A stretch of 64,000 nt of DNA from Gordonia namibiensis NBRC 108229. Its GTDB lineage: Bacteria > Actinomycetota > Actinomycetes > Mycobacteriales > Mycobacteriaceae. Within the stretch, counting starts at the first letter, position 1. Each line of letters starts with the position of its first letter. Location: assembly GCF_000298235.1 (NCBI RefSeq), contig NZ_BAHE01000028.1:1-64000 (forward strand), read 5' to 3'. This document shows, one piece after another, positions 24,053-33,480 of this stretch. A model generated the notes under the pieces. It saw only the letters and a list, made by a program, of their open reading frames with translations. It did not search any database and had not been told where the DNA came from. The translations under genes were made by a program, and so were the position numbers.

Positions 24053-25417
24053 ATGTCCTTTCGCTTTTTGACGAGCGGGGCAGTGGTCATGACGGCGGCG
24101 GCAACGCTCCTCGTCGCCGGCTGCAGCAGCTCTGACTCTGGTTCCGACGATGGCTCCGGAGGGTCGGCCAGCGCGGCCGTAGAGTCCACTCCCGCACCCC
24201 CCGGCCAGGGCCTCGCGCAGAAGCTGGCCTGCAACCCGCCGAAGGCCACGCCGGGCCCCGAGAGCACCGCTCCGCTGAAGATCGGCACGCTGCTCCCCGA
24301 GACCGGCTCCCTCGCCTTCCTGGGGCCGCCCGAGGTCGCGGCCGTCAAACTGGCGGTCAAGGACATCAACGCCGCCGGCGGCGTTCTCGACCAGCCGGTC
24401 GAACTCGTCACCGGTGACTCCGGCGACACCACCACCGACACGGCGAACGCCACCGTCGACCGCGAACTCAGCGCGGGCACCCAGGTGATCATCGGCGCGG
24501 CGTCGTCGTCGGTGTCGCTCAAGGTCATCGACAAGATCGCCAACGCCGGCGCTGTCATGTTCTCGCCGGCGAACACCTCCGACGAGTTCACCTGTTATCA
24601 GGACAAGGGTCAGTACTTCCGTACCGCTCCCGCCGATGTCCTGCAGGCACAAGCGCTCTCGCAGATCATGGCCGAGGACGGCGTCCAGCGTGTGTCCATC
24701 CTCGCCCTCAACGACCCGTACGGAACGGGTTTGGCCGACAACACCGTTCGTGACCTCGAGGCCGCCGGTGTGCCCGCAGACCAGATCCAGAAGATCATCT
24801 ACGACCCGAACGCCCAGTCGTTCAACGCCGAGGTCGACCAGGTGAAGAACTTCAACCCGGACGGTATCGCTCTCATCGGATTCGAGGAGAGCGCCAAGAT
24901 CCTCACCCGCATGCACGAGATCGGCATCGGTCCGAGCGACGGCAAACTCGTCTACGGCGTCGACGGCAACATGGGTAACGCTCTGGGCGAGTCGGTGGGC
25001 TCGGGACTGCTCGAGGGCATGAAGGGCACCACGCCGCTGACACAGACCAGCGCCGACTTCCAGAAGGCGCTCAAGGAGGTCGACGGCAATCTCATCGACT
25101 TCAACTACGCCGGCGAGAGTTACGATGCGGCCGTCCTGAGTGCCCTTGCGGCCACTGCGGCCAAGTCGACCGACGGCCGGTCCATCGCCGCGAACATCAT
25201 CGGCGTCACGAACGGCGACGAGGACTGTGACTCGTACCAGGCCTGCCTGGATGCGCTGAAGAGCGGCAAGACCATTGCCTACGTCGGCAAGACCGGCAAC
25301 CTGGCGTTCAACGCCGCCGGTGAGCCCAGCGTCGGCTCGTACGGTGTCCTCGAGTTCGACGGGGACAACAAGCTGCTGACCCCGACCCGCAAGTACGTGT
25401 CGGTGGCCGCGCAGTAG
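24053..25417 (+). CDS. branched-chain amino-acid ABC transporter substrate-binding lipoprotein
   Basis: A 454-residue lipoprotein with signal sequence and lipobox LLVAGC at residues 18-23, then a Ser/Gly/Asp-rich linker. The binding protein of the LivK/periplasmic-binding type I fold starts near KIGTLLPETGSLAFLGPPEV and includes a G-A-A-S-S-V-S-ligand-loop (IIGAASSSVSL). It is expressed convergently with the permease/ATPase genes on the other strand, separated by a shared hairpin, and is most likely their receptor. Ligand specificity (Leu/Ile/Val or another small molecule such as urea or amide) cannot be read out. Confidence 0.88.
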   Translation: MSFRFLTSGAVVMTAAATLLVAGCSSSDSGSDDGSGGSASAAVESTPAPPGQGLAQKLACNPPKATPGPESTAPLKIGTLLPETGSLAFLGPPEVAAVKLAVKDINAAGGVLDQPVELVTGDSGDTTTDTANATVDRELSAGTQVIIGAASSSVSLKVIDKIANAGAVMFSPANTSDEFTCYQDKGQYFRTAPADVLQAQALSQIMAEDGVQRVSILALNDPYGTGLADNTVRDLEAAGVPADQIQKIIYDPNAQSFNAEVDQVKNFNPDGIALIGFEESAKILTRMHEIGIGPSDGKLVYGVDGNMGNALGESVGSGLLEGMKGTTPLTQTSADFQKALKEVDGNLIDFNYAGESYDAAVLSALAATAAKSTDGRSIAANIIGVTNGDEDCDSYQACLDALKSGKTIAYVGKTGNLAFNAAGEPSVGSYGVLEFDGDNKLLTPTRKYVSVAAQ

Positions 25418-25431
25418 TTCACCACAGAACC

Positions 25432-25463
25432 AGGGACCCTCGGCTCACGAGCCGAGGGTCCCT
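25432..25463. terminator. bidirectional 15-bp hairpin between the convergent liv genes
   Basis: A 15-nt arm (25432-25446) pairs perfectly with 25449-25463. It lies 15 bp after the receptor gene's stop and 22 bp after the livF stop on the other strand, so it can serve both. T-tracts are short (GTTTC on the plus side). Confidence 0.8.
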
Positions 25464-25485
25464 GCGTTTCTCCGTGGGCGAAAAC

Positions 25486-26304
25486 CTATGCCTTCTTCTC
25501 CGAGCTGCCCGCCAGGGTGCCCAGGTAGAGTTCGATGATCTTGGGGTCTTTCGCCAGGTTGTAGCCGGTGTCGGTGTAGGCGTTGCGACCCTGGTCGAGA
25601 ACGTAACCGCGGTCGCAGATCTGGAGGCAACGGCGAGCGTTCTGCTCGACCATGATGATCGAGACGCCGGTCGCGTTGATGGCCTTGCAACGGATGAACA
25701 CCTCGTCCTGGAACATCGGGGACAGGCCTGCCGACGGCTCGTCGAGCAGCAGCACCGCCGGGTCCATCATCAGTGCCCGGCCCATCGCGACCATCTGCCG
25801 TTCACCGCCGGACAACGCGCCCGCCTTGATCTTTCGACGCTCCGACAACAGTGGGAACAGCTCGGAGACGAACTCGAATCGTTTGGCGAACGTCTTCGGG
25901 CGCAGGTACACGCCCATCTCGAGGTTCTCTTCGATTGTCAACGCGGGGAACACATTCTGTGTTTGCGGGACGTATCCCACGCCCTTGTCGACGAGAACAT
26001 GTGCCTTGGCCGAGGTGATGTCGTCACCGCGCAGGGTGACCGAGCCCTCACGGACCGGGATCAGCCCGAACAGGGTCTTGAGCAGCGTCGACTTACCGGC
26101 GCCGTTCGGCCCGATGATGCCCACGATCTCCCCGTCGTTCAGGAAGAAGTTGCACTCCTCGAGGATGTTGATCCCGGGAAGGTAGCCGGCGGTGATGTCG
26201 TCGGCCCGCATCAATGCGTTCGTGGCGAGCTTCCGGTGCTCCTCCGGCGTGGCCGCGAGCTGAGCGGGGGTCAGCGCCCCGCCGTTCGATGCCAAGCTCA
26301 TCAC
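25486..26304 (-). CDS. livF: branched-chain amino-acid ABC transporter ATPase LivF
   Basis: A 272-residue ABC ATPase. Walker A is GPNGAGKSTLL (about residues 72-82), the signature loop LSGGERQMVAMGRALM precedes Walker B LLLDEPSAGLSP, and the switch histidine region is replaced by MVEQNA, typical of LivF (Q-N after the E). About 30 extra N-terminal residues precede the domain. It is the last gene of the livHMGF set on this strand; its ATG overlaps the livG stop by four bases. It energises uptake together with LivG. Confidence 0.93.
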   Translation of the reverse strand: MMSLASNGGALTPAQLAATPEEHRKLATNALMRADDITAGYLPGINILEECNFFLNDGEIVGIIGPNGAGKSTLLKTLFGLIPVREGSVTLRGDDITSAKAHVLVDKGVGYVPQTQNVFPALTIEENLEMGVYLRPKTFAKRFEFVSELFPLLSERRKIKAGALSGGERQMVAMGRALMMDPAVLLLDEPSAGLSPMFQDEVFIRCKAINATGVSIIMVEQNARRCLQICDRGYVLDQGRNAYTDTGYNLAKDPKIIELYLGTLAGSSEKKA

Positions 26305-27449
26305 TCGGCCTCCTTCTTGTCGGTGTCGACCTGTCCCGGGGCGACCCGGCCCGGATCGACGGGCGGTAGCTCGACCGGCTCCGAGAGGTCACCACCTTCC
26401 TCGAGCGTGGCCTCGATGGCCGCCTCGACCCGCTCGGCGAGGACGGCGGTCGCACCGACGGGTTGACCCCGGTCGTCGAACTCCAGCGCCTGATCGTGAT
26501 GCCCACCGAGATAGGCGTCGACGACGGCCTCGTTGTCTCCGAGGCGATCCGGCAGGGACTCGGCAATGATCTGGCCCTGGGCCATCACCACCACCCAGTC
26601 GCTGATGTCGCGGATGACGTCCATGTCGTGTTCGACGAACACCACCGTGACGCCCTCGTCCCGCAGCGACTTGATGTGTTCGAGCAGGCTCTGTGTGAGG
26701 GCCGGGTTCACACCTGCCATCGGCTCGTCGAGCATCACGATCTCGGGATCTGTCATCAACGCGCGTGCCATCTCCAGCAGCTTTCGCTGACCACCGGACA
26801 GCGAGCCGGCGAAGTCGTTCGCCTTGGCGTCGAGCTTGAACCGCCGCAGTAATTCGTGTGCGCGTTCGGTGATCTCGGCTTCCTGTTTGCGCCAGGTCCA
26901 CGGTGCGAGGGCGGCGAGGAAGTGTTCGCCGCGCTGGCCGGTGGCGCCGAGCTTGACGTTGTCGAGCACGGACAACTTCGACAGTGCCTTGGTCAGCTGG
27001 AAGGTGCGGACCATGCCGCGACGCGCGACCTGGTGCGGGACCATCCGGCCGAGGGATTCACCGTTGAGCGACCATGTACCGGAATCGGGCTTGTCGAAAC
27101 CGGTGATCAGGTTGAAGAACGTGGTCTTGCCGGCACCGTTGGGACCGATGAGCCCGGTGATCGCGCCACGCTGCACCTCGAGGTGGTCCACCTGGACCGC
27201 CTTGATACCGCCGAAGGTGCGGGAGATGTTGTCCACCACGATGATCGGATCGGGTTTCGGCGATCCGGGTGCGGGTGACACCTCCGCGAACAGTCGCGAG
27301 CGCTCGGGTGCCGACAGGGTGGTCAGATCGCGTCGCGTCGCCCGCGTACCGGCGATGTCGGGGGCGGTCTCGTCGACAACGATCTCGGTGTCGCCCACCG
27401 GCGTCGAGGGCTCGTCGTCGTGTGCTGAACGGCGTCCGTCATCAGGCAT
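26301..27449 (-). CDS. livG: branched-chain amino-acid ABC transporter ATPase LivG with extended termini
   Basis: 382 residues, longer than the roughly 255-residue E. coli LivG. The ABC domain spans about residues 65-315, with Walker A GPNGAGKTTFFNL, signature LSGGQRKLLEMARAL, Walker B IVMLDEPMAGVNP and H-loop VFVEHDMDVI. About 65 acidic residues precede it and about 65 follow (EAAIEATLEEGGDLSEPVEL). Both extensions look disordered and may be lineage-specific. The start overlaps the livM end by eight bases. Confidence 0.92.
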   Translation of the reverse strand: MPDDGRRSAHDDEPSTPVGDTEIVVDETAPDIAGTRATRRDLTTLSAPERSRLFAEVSPAPGSPKPDPIIVVDNISRTFGGIKAVQVDHLEVQRGAITGLIGPNGAGKTTFFNLITGFDKPDSGTWSLNGESLGRMVPHQVARRGMVRTFQLTKALSKLSVLDNVKLGATGQRGEHFLAALAPWTWRKQEAEITERAHELLRRFKLDAKANDFAGSLSGGQRKLLEMARALMTDPEIVMLDEPMAGVNPALTQSLLEHIKSLRDEGVTVVFVEHDMDVIRDISDWVVVMAQGQIIAESLPDRLGDNEAVVDAYLGGHHDQALEFDDRGQPVGATAVLAERVEAAIEATLEEGGDLSEPVELPPVDPGRVAPGQVDTDKKEAE

Positions 27450-28431
27450 CGAGCTGCACCTCCCTCTTGTTGCCGAGGAGTCCCTGTGGTCGGAACACCA
27501 TCATCAGGATGATCGCCAGACCCAGCAGCACGTAGCGGATCGCGCCGACCTGCTGTGCCGAGAGGTCCAGGATGGGGTCGTCGCCGGCCGTGGCCTGGCG
27601 CAACAACGCGTCGGGGATGGCCAGCAGGAACCAGAACAGCATCGCGCCCACGACCGGTCCGAAGACCGTAGCCGCGCCACCGAGAATCAGTGCGCCGTAG
27701 GCGAAGAAGGTCTGGGCGGTGGAGTAGAAGTCCGGGTTGATCGACTGCGTGGCCAGTGCGTTGAACACGCCCGCGAGGCCACCGATACAACCGCCCAGGA
27801 TGAGCGCCTGCATCTTGAAGAAATAGGCGTTCTTGCCGAGCGACCGGGCCGCGTCCTCGTCCTCGCGGACCGCCTTGAGCACGCGACCCCACGGGCTGTG
27901 CACGAGGAGATAGACCATGAGGCACAGGAGCAGGACGACCGACCAGCCCACCACCATCGACCACAGGTCGCCGCCGAGGAACTTGACCCCGAGGAACGAG
28001 TACTGCTTGCCGTTGTCGAACGGGCTGATCGAGAAGAAATCGCTGGCGTAGCCGTAGATTCCGTTGGTGGAGTGGGTGAAATCGTCCGACGACGTCGACC
28101 GGAACACCAATCGCAGGATCTCCGACGCGGCGATGGTGACGATCGCCAGATAGTCCGCGCGGAGACGAAGTGTGGGGATTCCGAGGACCACCGCGAGCAT
28201 CCCCGCCGCGGCGATACCCAGGATGGCGCCGAGCCAGAGGGGCTGGTCGTAGTTGACGGCCATGATGCCGACGCCGTATCCGCCGAGGAGGGCGAAGGCG
28301 ATCTGGCCGAAGTTGAGCAGTCCGGCATAGCCGAAGTGCAGGTTGAGGCCGATGGCCAGCAGGGCGTAGAAGATCGCCGACGGGCCGATGAGCTGTGCGA
28401 ACGCAATCTGTAGCGCCGAGATGATGTCCAT
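27442..28431 (-). CDS. livM: branched-chain amino-acid ABC transporter permease LivM
   Basis: A 329-residue membrane protein with about eight to ten hydrophobic segments and the LivM/LivH permease signature (GLNLHFGYAGLLNFGQIAFA near residues 27-46; GRVLKAVREDEDAARSLGKN as the cytoplasmic coupling loop at about 175-195). It pairs with LivH to form the translocation channel. Only three bases separate it from livH. Confidence 0.93.
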   Translation of the reverse strand: MDIISALQIAFAQLIGPSAIFYALLAIGLNLHFGYAGLLNFGQIAFALLGGYGVGIMAVNYDQPLWLGAILGIAAAGMLAVVLGIPTLRLRADYLAIVTIAASEILRLVFRSTSSDDFTHSTNGIYGYASDFFSISPFDNGKQYSFLGVKFLGGDLWSMVVGWSVVLLLCLMVYLLVHSPWGRVLKAVREDEDAARSLGKNAYFFKMQALILGGCIGGLAGVFNALATQSINPDFYSTAQTFFAYGALILGGAATVFGPVVGAMLFWFLLAIPDALLRQATAGDDPILDLSAQQVGAIRYVLLGLAIILMMVFRPQGLLGNKREVQLDA

Positions 28432-28434
28432 GGG

Positions 28435-29850
28435 TCAGCCGATCCTCGCTCGCGATCCGAGAATGCCCTGGGGCCGGATGGTCAGGATGATGATCAGGAT
28501 CAACAAGCCGCCGATGTACTTCAGGTCGGGGCTGAGGATGTAGGTCGACAACTGCACCAGCAATCCGACGATGAGGCAGCCGAGCAACGCGCCGTAGGCC
28601 GTGCCGAGTCCGCCGAGCGTGATGCCTGCGAACATCAGCAGCAGGAGCTTGAATCCCATCTCCCACTGGACGCGGCCGCCGAGCTCCGAGAGCGCGAACA
28701 TCACGCCGCCGAGGGTCGCCAGGCCGCCAGCTAGCGCCCACACGAACAGGATCACCCGATCGACGTCGATTCCCGACGACTCGGCGAGGTCCTTGTTGTC
28801 GGCGACGGCGCGCATGGCCTTGCCGATCCTGGTGCGCTGCAGCAACAGAGCGACGCCGAGGAGCACGACGATGCAGATGACGATGCAGGCGAGATTCACC
28901 GGCGTGATCGCGAACGGGCCCGAGCCGATCTGCGTCTGAGCCTGGTAGTCCTTGAACGGTTCGGACCGGTCCGAGAAGAAGATCAGGATCAGATACCGCA
29001 TCATCAGGGCGAGGCCGATCGACACGACGAGCATGGCGATGAGCCCGGTTCGTCGTCGTCTCAGCGGTCTCCAGAGGCCGAGTTCGTTCAGGATGCCGAT
29101 GCCGACGCCGACGATGACCGCGAGGATCGTCGCCGGGATGAGCTGCAGCCCGACCTTCACGTTGAACACCCACGCGACCACCGCGCCCAGGGTCACCAGC
29201 TCGCCATGCGAGAAGTTGGTCAGGCCTGTTGTCCCGAAGATCAGGCTGAGGCCGACGCCGGTGATGGCGATGATGAGACCGAAACGGATGCCGTCGATGG
29301 CCAGACGGGTGAGTTCGGCGACCGCCGAGACCTCCGTGCCGGTTCGCACCTCACCGAACGAGAAGATGACCGGGCGTGCCGTTCCGCCGCTGACGTCGAC
29401 CGGCAGCTCGGACTTCTGGACCTCGACATCGTCTGGGAGGGAATCGGTGTCGACCACGACGGTGTATTTCCCGGGCGGCACCATGATCGACCATGCGCCG
29501 GTCGTCGACGACGTTGCCGTACCGACGACGGTGCCCGACGCGTCCTTGGCCTCGAGCTTCACCCCCTCGACCTTCTCGGTGCCGTTCCGCAGGACACCGA
29601 ACACCCGGACCTCGTCGGGTGCGGCGTCGGCGGACGGGGTGCCGAAGAGTCCGCACAGCATCGACGCCGCGATGAAGAGCAGGACGGCCAGTGCGGTGCG
29701 CCGCGTCGACGCCGGTGTGCGACGCCGGGATGGCGGGCGGCTGGACGGTGATGGGGTCTGGCGGGCGGGCTGACACTCGGGGCGACGCGCCTGAATCCGT
29801 GCGGAGGGGTCGTCGGACACGATTGCGGCCTGCCGGTCAGGCTCTGTCAT
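28435..29850 (-). CDS. livH: LivH permease fused to an N-terminal exported beta-sandwich domain
   Basis: 471 residues from ATG 29850, with a strong AAGGAGGT site. Residues 1-48 are hydrophilic. Residues about 49-72 are a signal-anchor or signal peptide (LAVLLFIAASMLCGLFG, then ADA/AP). Residues about 75-160 resemble a carboxypeptidase-regulatory/transthyretin-like beta-sandwich (VFGVLRNGTEKVEGVKLEAK, PPGKYTVVVD). The rest is a normal LivH permease (GVGLSLIFGTTGLTNFSHGE; coupling loop GKAMRAVADNKDLAESSGID). The extra domain would face outside and could help capture substrate or receptor. The ORF can extend to 30492, but that part is non-coding. First gene of the operon. Confidence 0.88.
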   Translation of the reverse strand: MTEPDRQAAIVSDDPSARIQARRPECQPARQTPSPSSRPPSRRRTPASTRRTALAVLLFIAASMLCGLFGTPSADAAPDEVRVFGVLRNGTEKVEGVKLEAKDASGTVVGTATSSTTGAWSIMVPPGKYTVVVDTDSLPDDVEVQKSELPVDVSGGTARPVIFSFGEVRTGTEVSAVAELTRLAIDGIRFGLIIAITGVGLSLIFGTTGLTNFSHGELVTLGAVVAWVFNVKVGLQLIPATILAVIVGVGIGILNELGLWRPLRRRRTGLIAMLVVSIGLALMMRYLILIFFSDRSEPFKDYQAQTQIGSGPFAITPVNLACIVICIVVLLGVALLLQRTRIGKAMRAVADNKDLAESSGIDVDRVILFVWALAGGLATLGGVMFALSELGGRVQWEMGFKLLLLMFAGITLGGLGTAYGALLGCLIVGLLVQLSTYILSPDLKYIGGLLILIIILTIRPQGILGSRARIG

Positions 29851-30072
29851 CGAGGGTGGTACCTCCTTGTGGACCTGTTCGCCAGGGACATCCATCGGCA
29901 CATGACCGGAGCCGATCTGTGTGCGGCCGGTCACCCTGCGGGACATTAGCCGCAGCGTCGTCGCGACGTGACGACAACGACGTTTCCCGGAAGTTACATC
30001 TGCTGCGGCGCGCGGAGCGTTCTGCGGAACGGTTGTCGTGGAGGCGTGCCCGTCGGGCCGTACGCTGGTCGG

Positions 30073-30642
30073 ATGGTGCCGGTGACCATCACGCAGACGA
30101 AAGACGTCGAGCTCGCCAGTGCGTTGCTCGCGCAGGCCTTCGCCGACGACCCGGTGACGGTCTGGATGGACCCGGACATCTCTCGGCACCGTGCGGTGTT
30201 CCGGACGCTGCTCGTCCACATCCACGGGAAGGCGTCGACGATCGACCTGGCGATGCGCGACGGGCAACCGGTCGGTGTGGCCGCCTGGGATCCGCCCGGG
30301 CACAAGATCTCGACGCGGCCCCAGCTCGTGTCGTCCTGGGAGTTCCTCCGGACCCTCGGACCGCGGATCGGCCGCGGGATCAAGCTCGAGGCCGAGTTCG
30401 CCAAGCACCGGCCGAAGGAACCGCACTGGTACCTGGGCCAGATCGGCGCGCCGCTCAAGGGGGCCGGCATCGGCACGGCGCTCCTGCAGCACCGGCTCGA
30501 GCAGATCGACGGACCGGCCTACCTCGAGAGCTCCAACGCACTCAACGTCCCGCTGTACGAGCGGTTCGGTTTCCAGGTCATCGAGGAGTTCGAACTGCCG
30601 CTCGACGGCCCGAAGGTCTGGGCGATGTATCGGCCGATGTGA
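30073..30642 (+). CDS. GNAT-family N-acetyltransferase
   Basis: 189 residues. The acetyl-CoA-binding motif A is WYLGQIGAPLKGAGIGTALL (the Q/R-x-x-G-x-A/G type loop KGAGIGTALL near residues 132-142). Motif B is YLESSNALNVPLYERFGFQV near residues 155-175. The acceptor substrate is unknown. ATG 30073 starts at the conserved region (MVPVTITQTKDVELASALLA); the frame from 29968 adds an unconserved cysteine-rich stretch. It lies between the divergent liv operon and polA, with 90 bp to the polA GTG. Confidence 0.85.
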   Translation: MVPVTITQTKDVELASALLAQAFADDPVTVWMDPDISRHRAVFRTLLVHIHGKASTIDLAMRDGQPVGVAAWDPPGHKISTRPQLVSSWEFLRTLGPRIGRGIKLEAEFAKHRPKEPHWYLGQIGAPLKGAGIGTALLQHRLEQIDGPAYLESSNALNVPLYERFGFQVIEEFELPLDGPKVWAMYRPM

Positions 30643-30732
30643 CGCCCGGCCGCCACCCCTCCGACCGCGGTGTCTGCCGACCTCGGGCGGGGCGGGTCCC
30701 GGTGTCGGGACGGATCACTAGACTCAGCGACT

Positions 30733-33480
30733 GTGAGTCCAGCGCAGAGTTCCCCGGCAGCCACCCGTACCGGAAGCAAGGGCAAGACCAAACAACCGGT
30801 TCTCATGCTCCTCGACGGGCATTCCCTGGCATACCGGGCGTTCTTCGCGCTTCCCGCCGAGAACTTCAAGACGGCCACCGGACAGACCACCAACGCGGTC
30901 TACGGCTTCACCTCGATGCTCATCAACCTGCTGCGCGACGAGGAACCCACGCACATCGCGGCCGCCTTCGACGTCTCGCGTAAGACGTTCCGTTCGGAGA
31001 TGTTCCCCGAGTACAAGGCGCAGCGCTCCAAGTCGCCCGACGAGTTCAACGGGCAGGTCGACCTCACCAAGGAGGTCCTCGACGCGCTGGGCGTCACGGT
31101 CATGGCGATCGAGGGCTTCGAGGCCGACGACATCATCGCCACCCTCGCGACCCAGGCGCGCGAACAGGGCTTCAAGGTCCTGATCGTCACCGGCGACCGT
31201 GACTCGCTGCAGCTGGTCGATCCGTCGACCACCGTGCTGTACCCGCGCAAGGGCGTCTCGGACCTCACCCGCTTCACTCCTGAAGAGGTGGAGAAGAAGT
31301 ACGGTCTCACCCCCGCCCAGTACCCCGACTACGCGGCCCTGCGCGGCGACCCCAGCGACAACCTGCCCGGCATCCCGGGTGTGGGGGAGAAGACCGCGTC
31401 GAAGTGGATTCGCGAGTACGGGTCGCTGGCCTCGCTCGTCGATCACGTCGACGAGGTGAAGGGCAAGGTCGGCGATGCGCTGCGCGCGAATCTGGCCTCG
31501 GTGCAGACCAACCGTCAGCTCACCGAACTCATCCGCGACATGCAGCTTCCCGCGGGCCCCGAAGACCTCGCGATGGTCGGCTGGGATCGCGACCGCATCC
31601 ACCAGCTCTTCGACGACCTCGAGTTCCGCGTGCTGCGCGACCGACTGTTCTCGACCCTGAGCTCGGTCGAGCCGGAGGCCGAGGCGGGGTTCGATCTCGA
31701 CGGTTCGGTCCTCGGCGCCGGCGAGGTCGCGGGATGGCTGAACGAACACGCCCGGACCGGCCGAACCGGTCTCGCGGTGACCGCGCCGCACGTCGTCGTG
31801 GGGTCCGACCCGACCGGGCTGGCGATCGCGGCGGCCGACGGCACGTCGGCGTATGTCGACGTGACCACCCTGACGCCGGAAGACGATGCAGCGCTGGCCA
31901 ACTGGCTCGCCGACCCGCAGGCGCTCAAGGCCGTACACGAGGCCAAGTGGGCGGTACACGCGCTCCGCTCGCGCGGGTGGAAGCTCGTCGGCGTGACCAG
32001 CGACACCTCGCTGGCCGCATACCTCGTCCGCCCCGGGCAGCGGACCTTCAACCTCGACGACCTCGCCCTGCGATACCTGCGCCGTGAGCTGCGCGCCGAC
32101 ACCGGTGCGGGTGATGGCCAGATGTCGCTGCTCGACGACGACACCGAGGGCAAGGTCGCCGAACAGCACATGCTCGAGGCGCGCGCGGTGCAGGAGCTCG
32201 CCGACACCCTCGACACCGAACTCGACCGCATCGACTCCAAGCCGCTGCTCACCGAGATGGAGTTGCCGCTGTCGTTCGTGCTCGCCGACCTCGAGGCCGC
32301 CGGCATCGCCGTCGACGTCGACCACTTCAACGCGCTGGCACAGATGTTCAACGACCGCATCCGTGCGGCCGCCGAGTCCGCCTACGAGGTCATCGGCGAA
32401 CAGATCAACCTCGGTTCGCCGAAACAGCTGCAGACCGTGCTCTTCGACAAACTCGACATGCCGAAGACCAAGAAGACCAAGACCGGTTACACCACTGACG
32501 CCGACGCGCTGCAGTCGTTGTACGAGAAGACCCAGCATCCTTTCCTCGCCCACCTTCTCGAACACCGCGACGCCACGCGGCTGAAGGTCACCGTCGACGG
32601 TCTGCTGAAGTCGGTGGCCGACGACGGTCGCATCCACACGACCTTCAACCAGACCATCGCCGCCACCGGACGCCTGTCGTCGACGGAGCCGAACCTGCAG
32701 AACATCCCGGTCCGCACCGAGGCCGGACGTGAGATCCGTCGCGGCTTCGTCGTGGGGACGGATCAGGCGTCGGGCGTGAACTACGACTGCCTGATGACCG
32801 CCGACTACAGCCAGATCGAGATGCGGATCATGGCGCACCTGTCGGAGGACGAAGGTCTGATCGAGGCCTTCAACACCGGCGAGGACCTGCACAACTTCGT
32901 CGGATCGCGTGCCTTCGGGGTGCCGATCGACGAGGTGACCACCGAGATGCGCCACCGTGTGAAGGCCATGTCGTACGGACTCGCCTACGGCCTCAGCGCT
33001 TTCGGGCTCGCAGCCCAGCTGAAGATCAGCCGCGACGAGGCCAAGGACCAGATGGAGGCATACTTCGCGCGGTTCGGTGGTGTGCGTGACTACCTGCACG
33101 ACGTGGTCGCCGAAGCCCGGCGCAACGAGTACACCGCGACGCTGTTCGGCCGCCGGCGTTACCTGCCCGATCTGAACAGCGACAACTGGCAACGACGCCA
33201 GTCCGCGGAGCGGATGGCGCTCAACGCGCCCATCCAGGGTACGGCCGCCGACATCATCAAGGTCGCGATGATCAACGTGCACAAGCGTTTCCTCGCCGAG
33301 AAGCTCACTTCGCGGGTGCTACTGCAGGTCCACGATGAACTCGTGGTCGAGGTGGCGGCCGGCGAGCGTGACGCGGTCGAGGCCGCGGTGCGCGAGGAGA
33401 TGGGCAACGCCATCACGCTGTCGGTCCCGCTCGAGGTGTCGGTCGGGTTCGGTCGGTCCTGGGACGACGCGGCCCACTGA
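30733..33480 (+). CDS. polA: DNA polymerase I
   Basis: 915 residues from GTG 30733. The N-terminal 5'-nuclease domain (about residues 25-310) opens with MLLDGHSLAYRAFFALP. A central exonuclease-like domain (about 335-520) lacks the acidic Exo I pair, so proofreading is probably absent, as in mycobacterial Pol I. The polymerase domain has motif A DYSQIEMRIMAHLS, motif B RHRVKAMSYGLAYG and motif C VHDELVVE. It fills gaps and removes RNA primers in repair and lagging-strand synthesis. The ATG 30670 alternative adds 21 residues without a better ribosome-binding site. Confidence 0.97.
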   Translation: MSPAQSSPAATRTGSKGKTKQPVLMLLDGHSLAYRAFFALPAENFKTATGQTTNAVYGFTSMLINLLRDEEPTHIAAAFDVSRKTFRSEMFPEYKAQRSKSPDEFNGQVDLTKEVLDALGVTVMAIEGFEADDIIATLATQAREQGFKVLIVTGDRDSLQLVDPSTTVLYPRKGVSDLTRFTPEEVEKKYGLTPAQYPDYAALRGDPSDNLPGIPGVGEKTASKWIREYGSLASLVDHVDEVKGKVGDALRANLASVQTNRQLTELIRDMQLPAGPEDLAMVGWDRDRIHQLFDDLEFRVLRDRLFSTLSSVEPEAEAGFDLDGSVLGAGEVAGWLNEHARTGRTGLAVTAPHVVVGSDPTGLAIAAADGTSAYVDVTTLTPEDDAALANWLADPQALKAVHEAKWAVHALRSRGWKLVGVTSDTSLAAYLVRPGQRTFNLDDLALRYLRRELRADTGAGDGQMSLLDDDTEGKVAEQHMLEARAVQELADTLDTELDRIDSKPLLTEMELPLSFVLADLEAAGIAVDVDHFNALAQMFNDRIRAAAESAYEVIGEQINLGSPKQLQTVLFDKLDMPKTKKTKTGYTTDADALQSLYEKTQHPFLAHLLEHRDATRLKVTVDGLLKSVADDGRIHTTFNQTIAATGRLSSTEPNLQNIPVRTEAGREIRRGFVVGTDQASGVNYDCLMTADYSQIEMRIMAHLSEDEGLIEAFNTGEDLHNFVGSRAFGVPIDEVTTEMRHRVKAMSYGLAYGLSAFGLAAQLKISRDEAKDQMEAYFARFGGVRDYLHDVVAEARRNEYTATLFGRRRYLPDLNSDNWQRRQSAERMALNAPIQGTAADIIKVAMINVHKRFLAEKLTSRVLLQVHDELVVEVAAGERDAVEAAVREEMGNAITLSVPLEVSVGFGRSWDDAAH

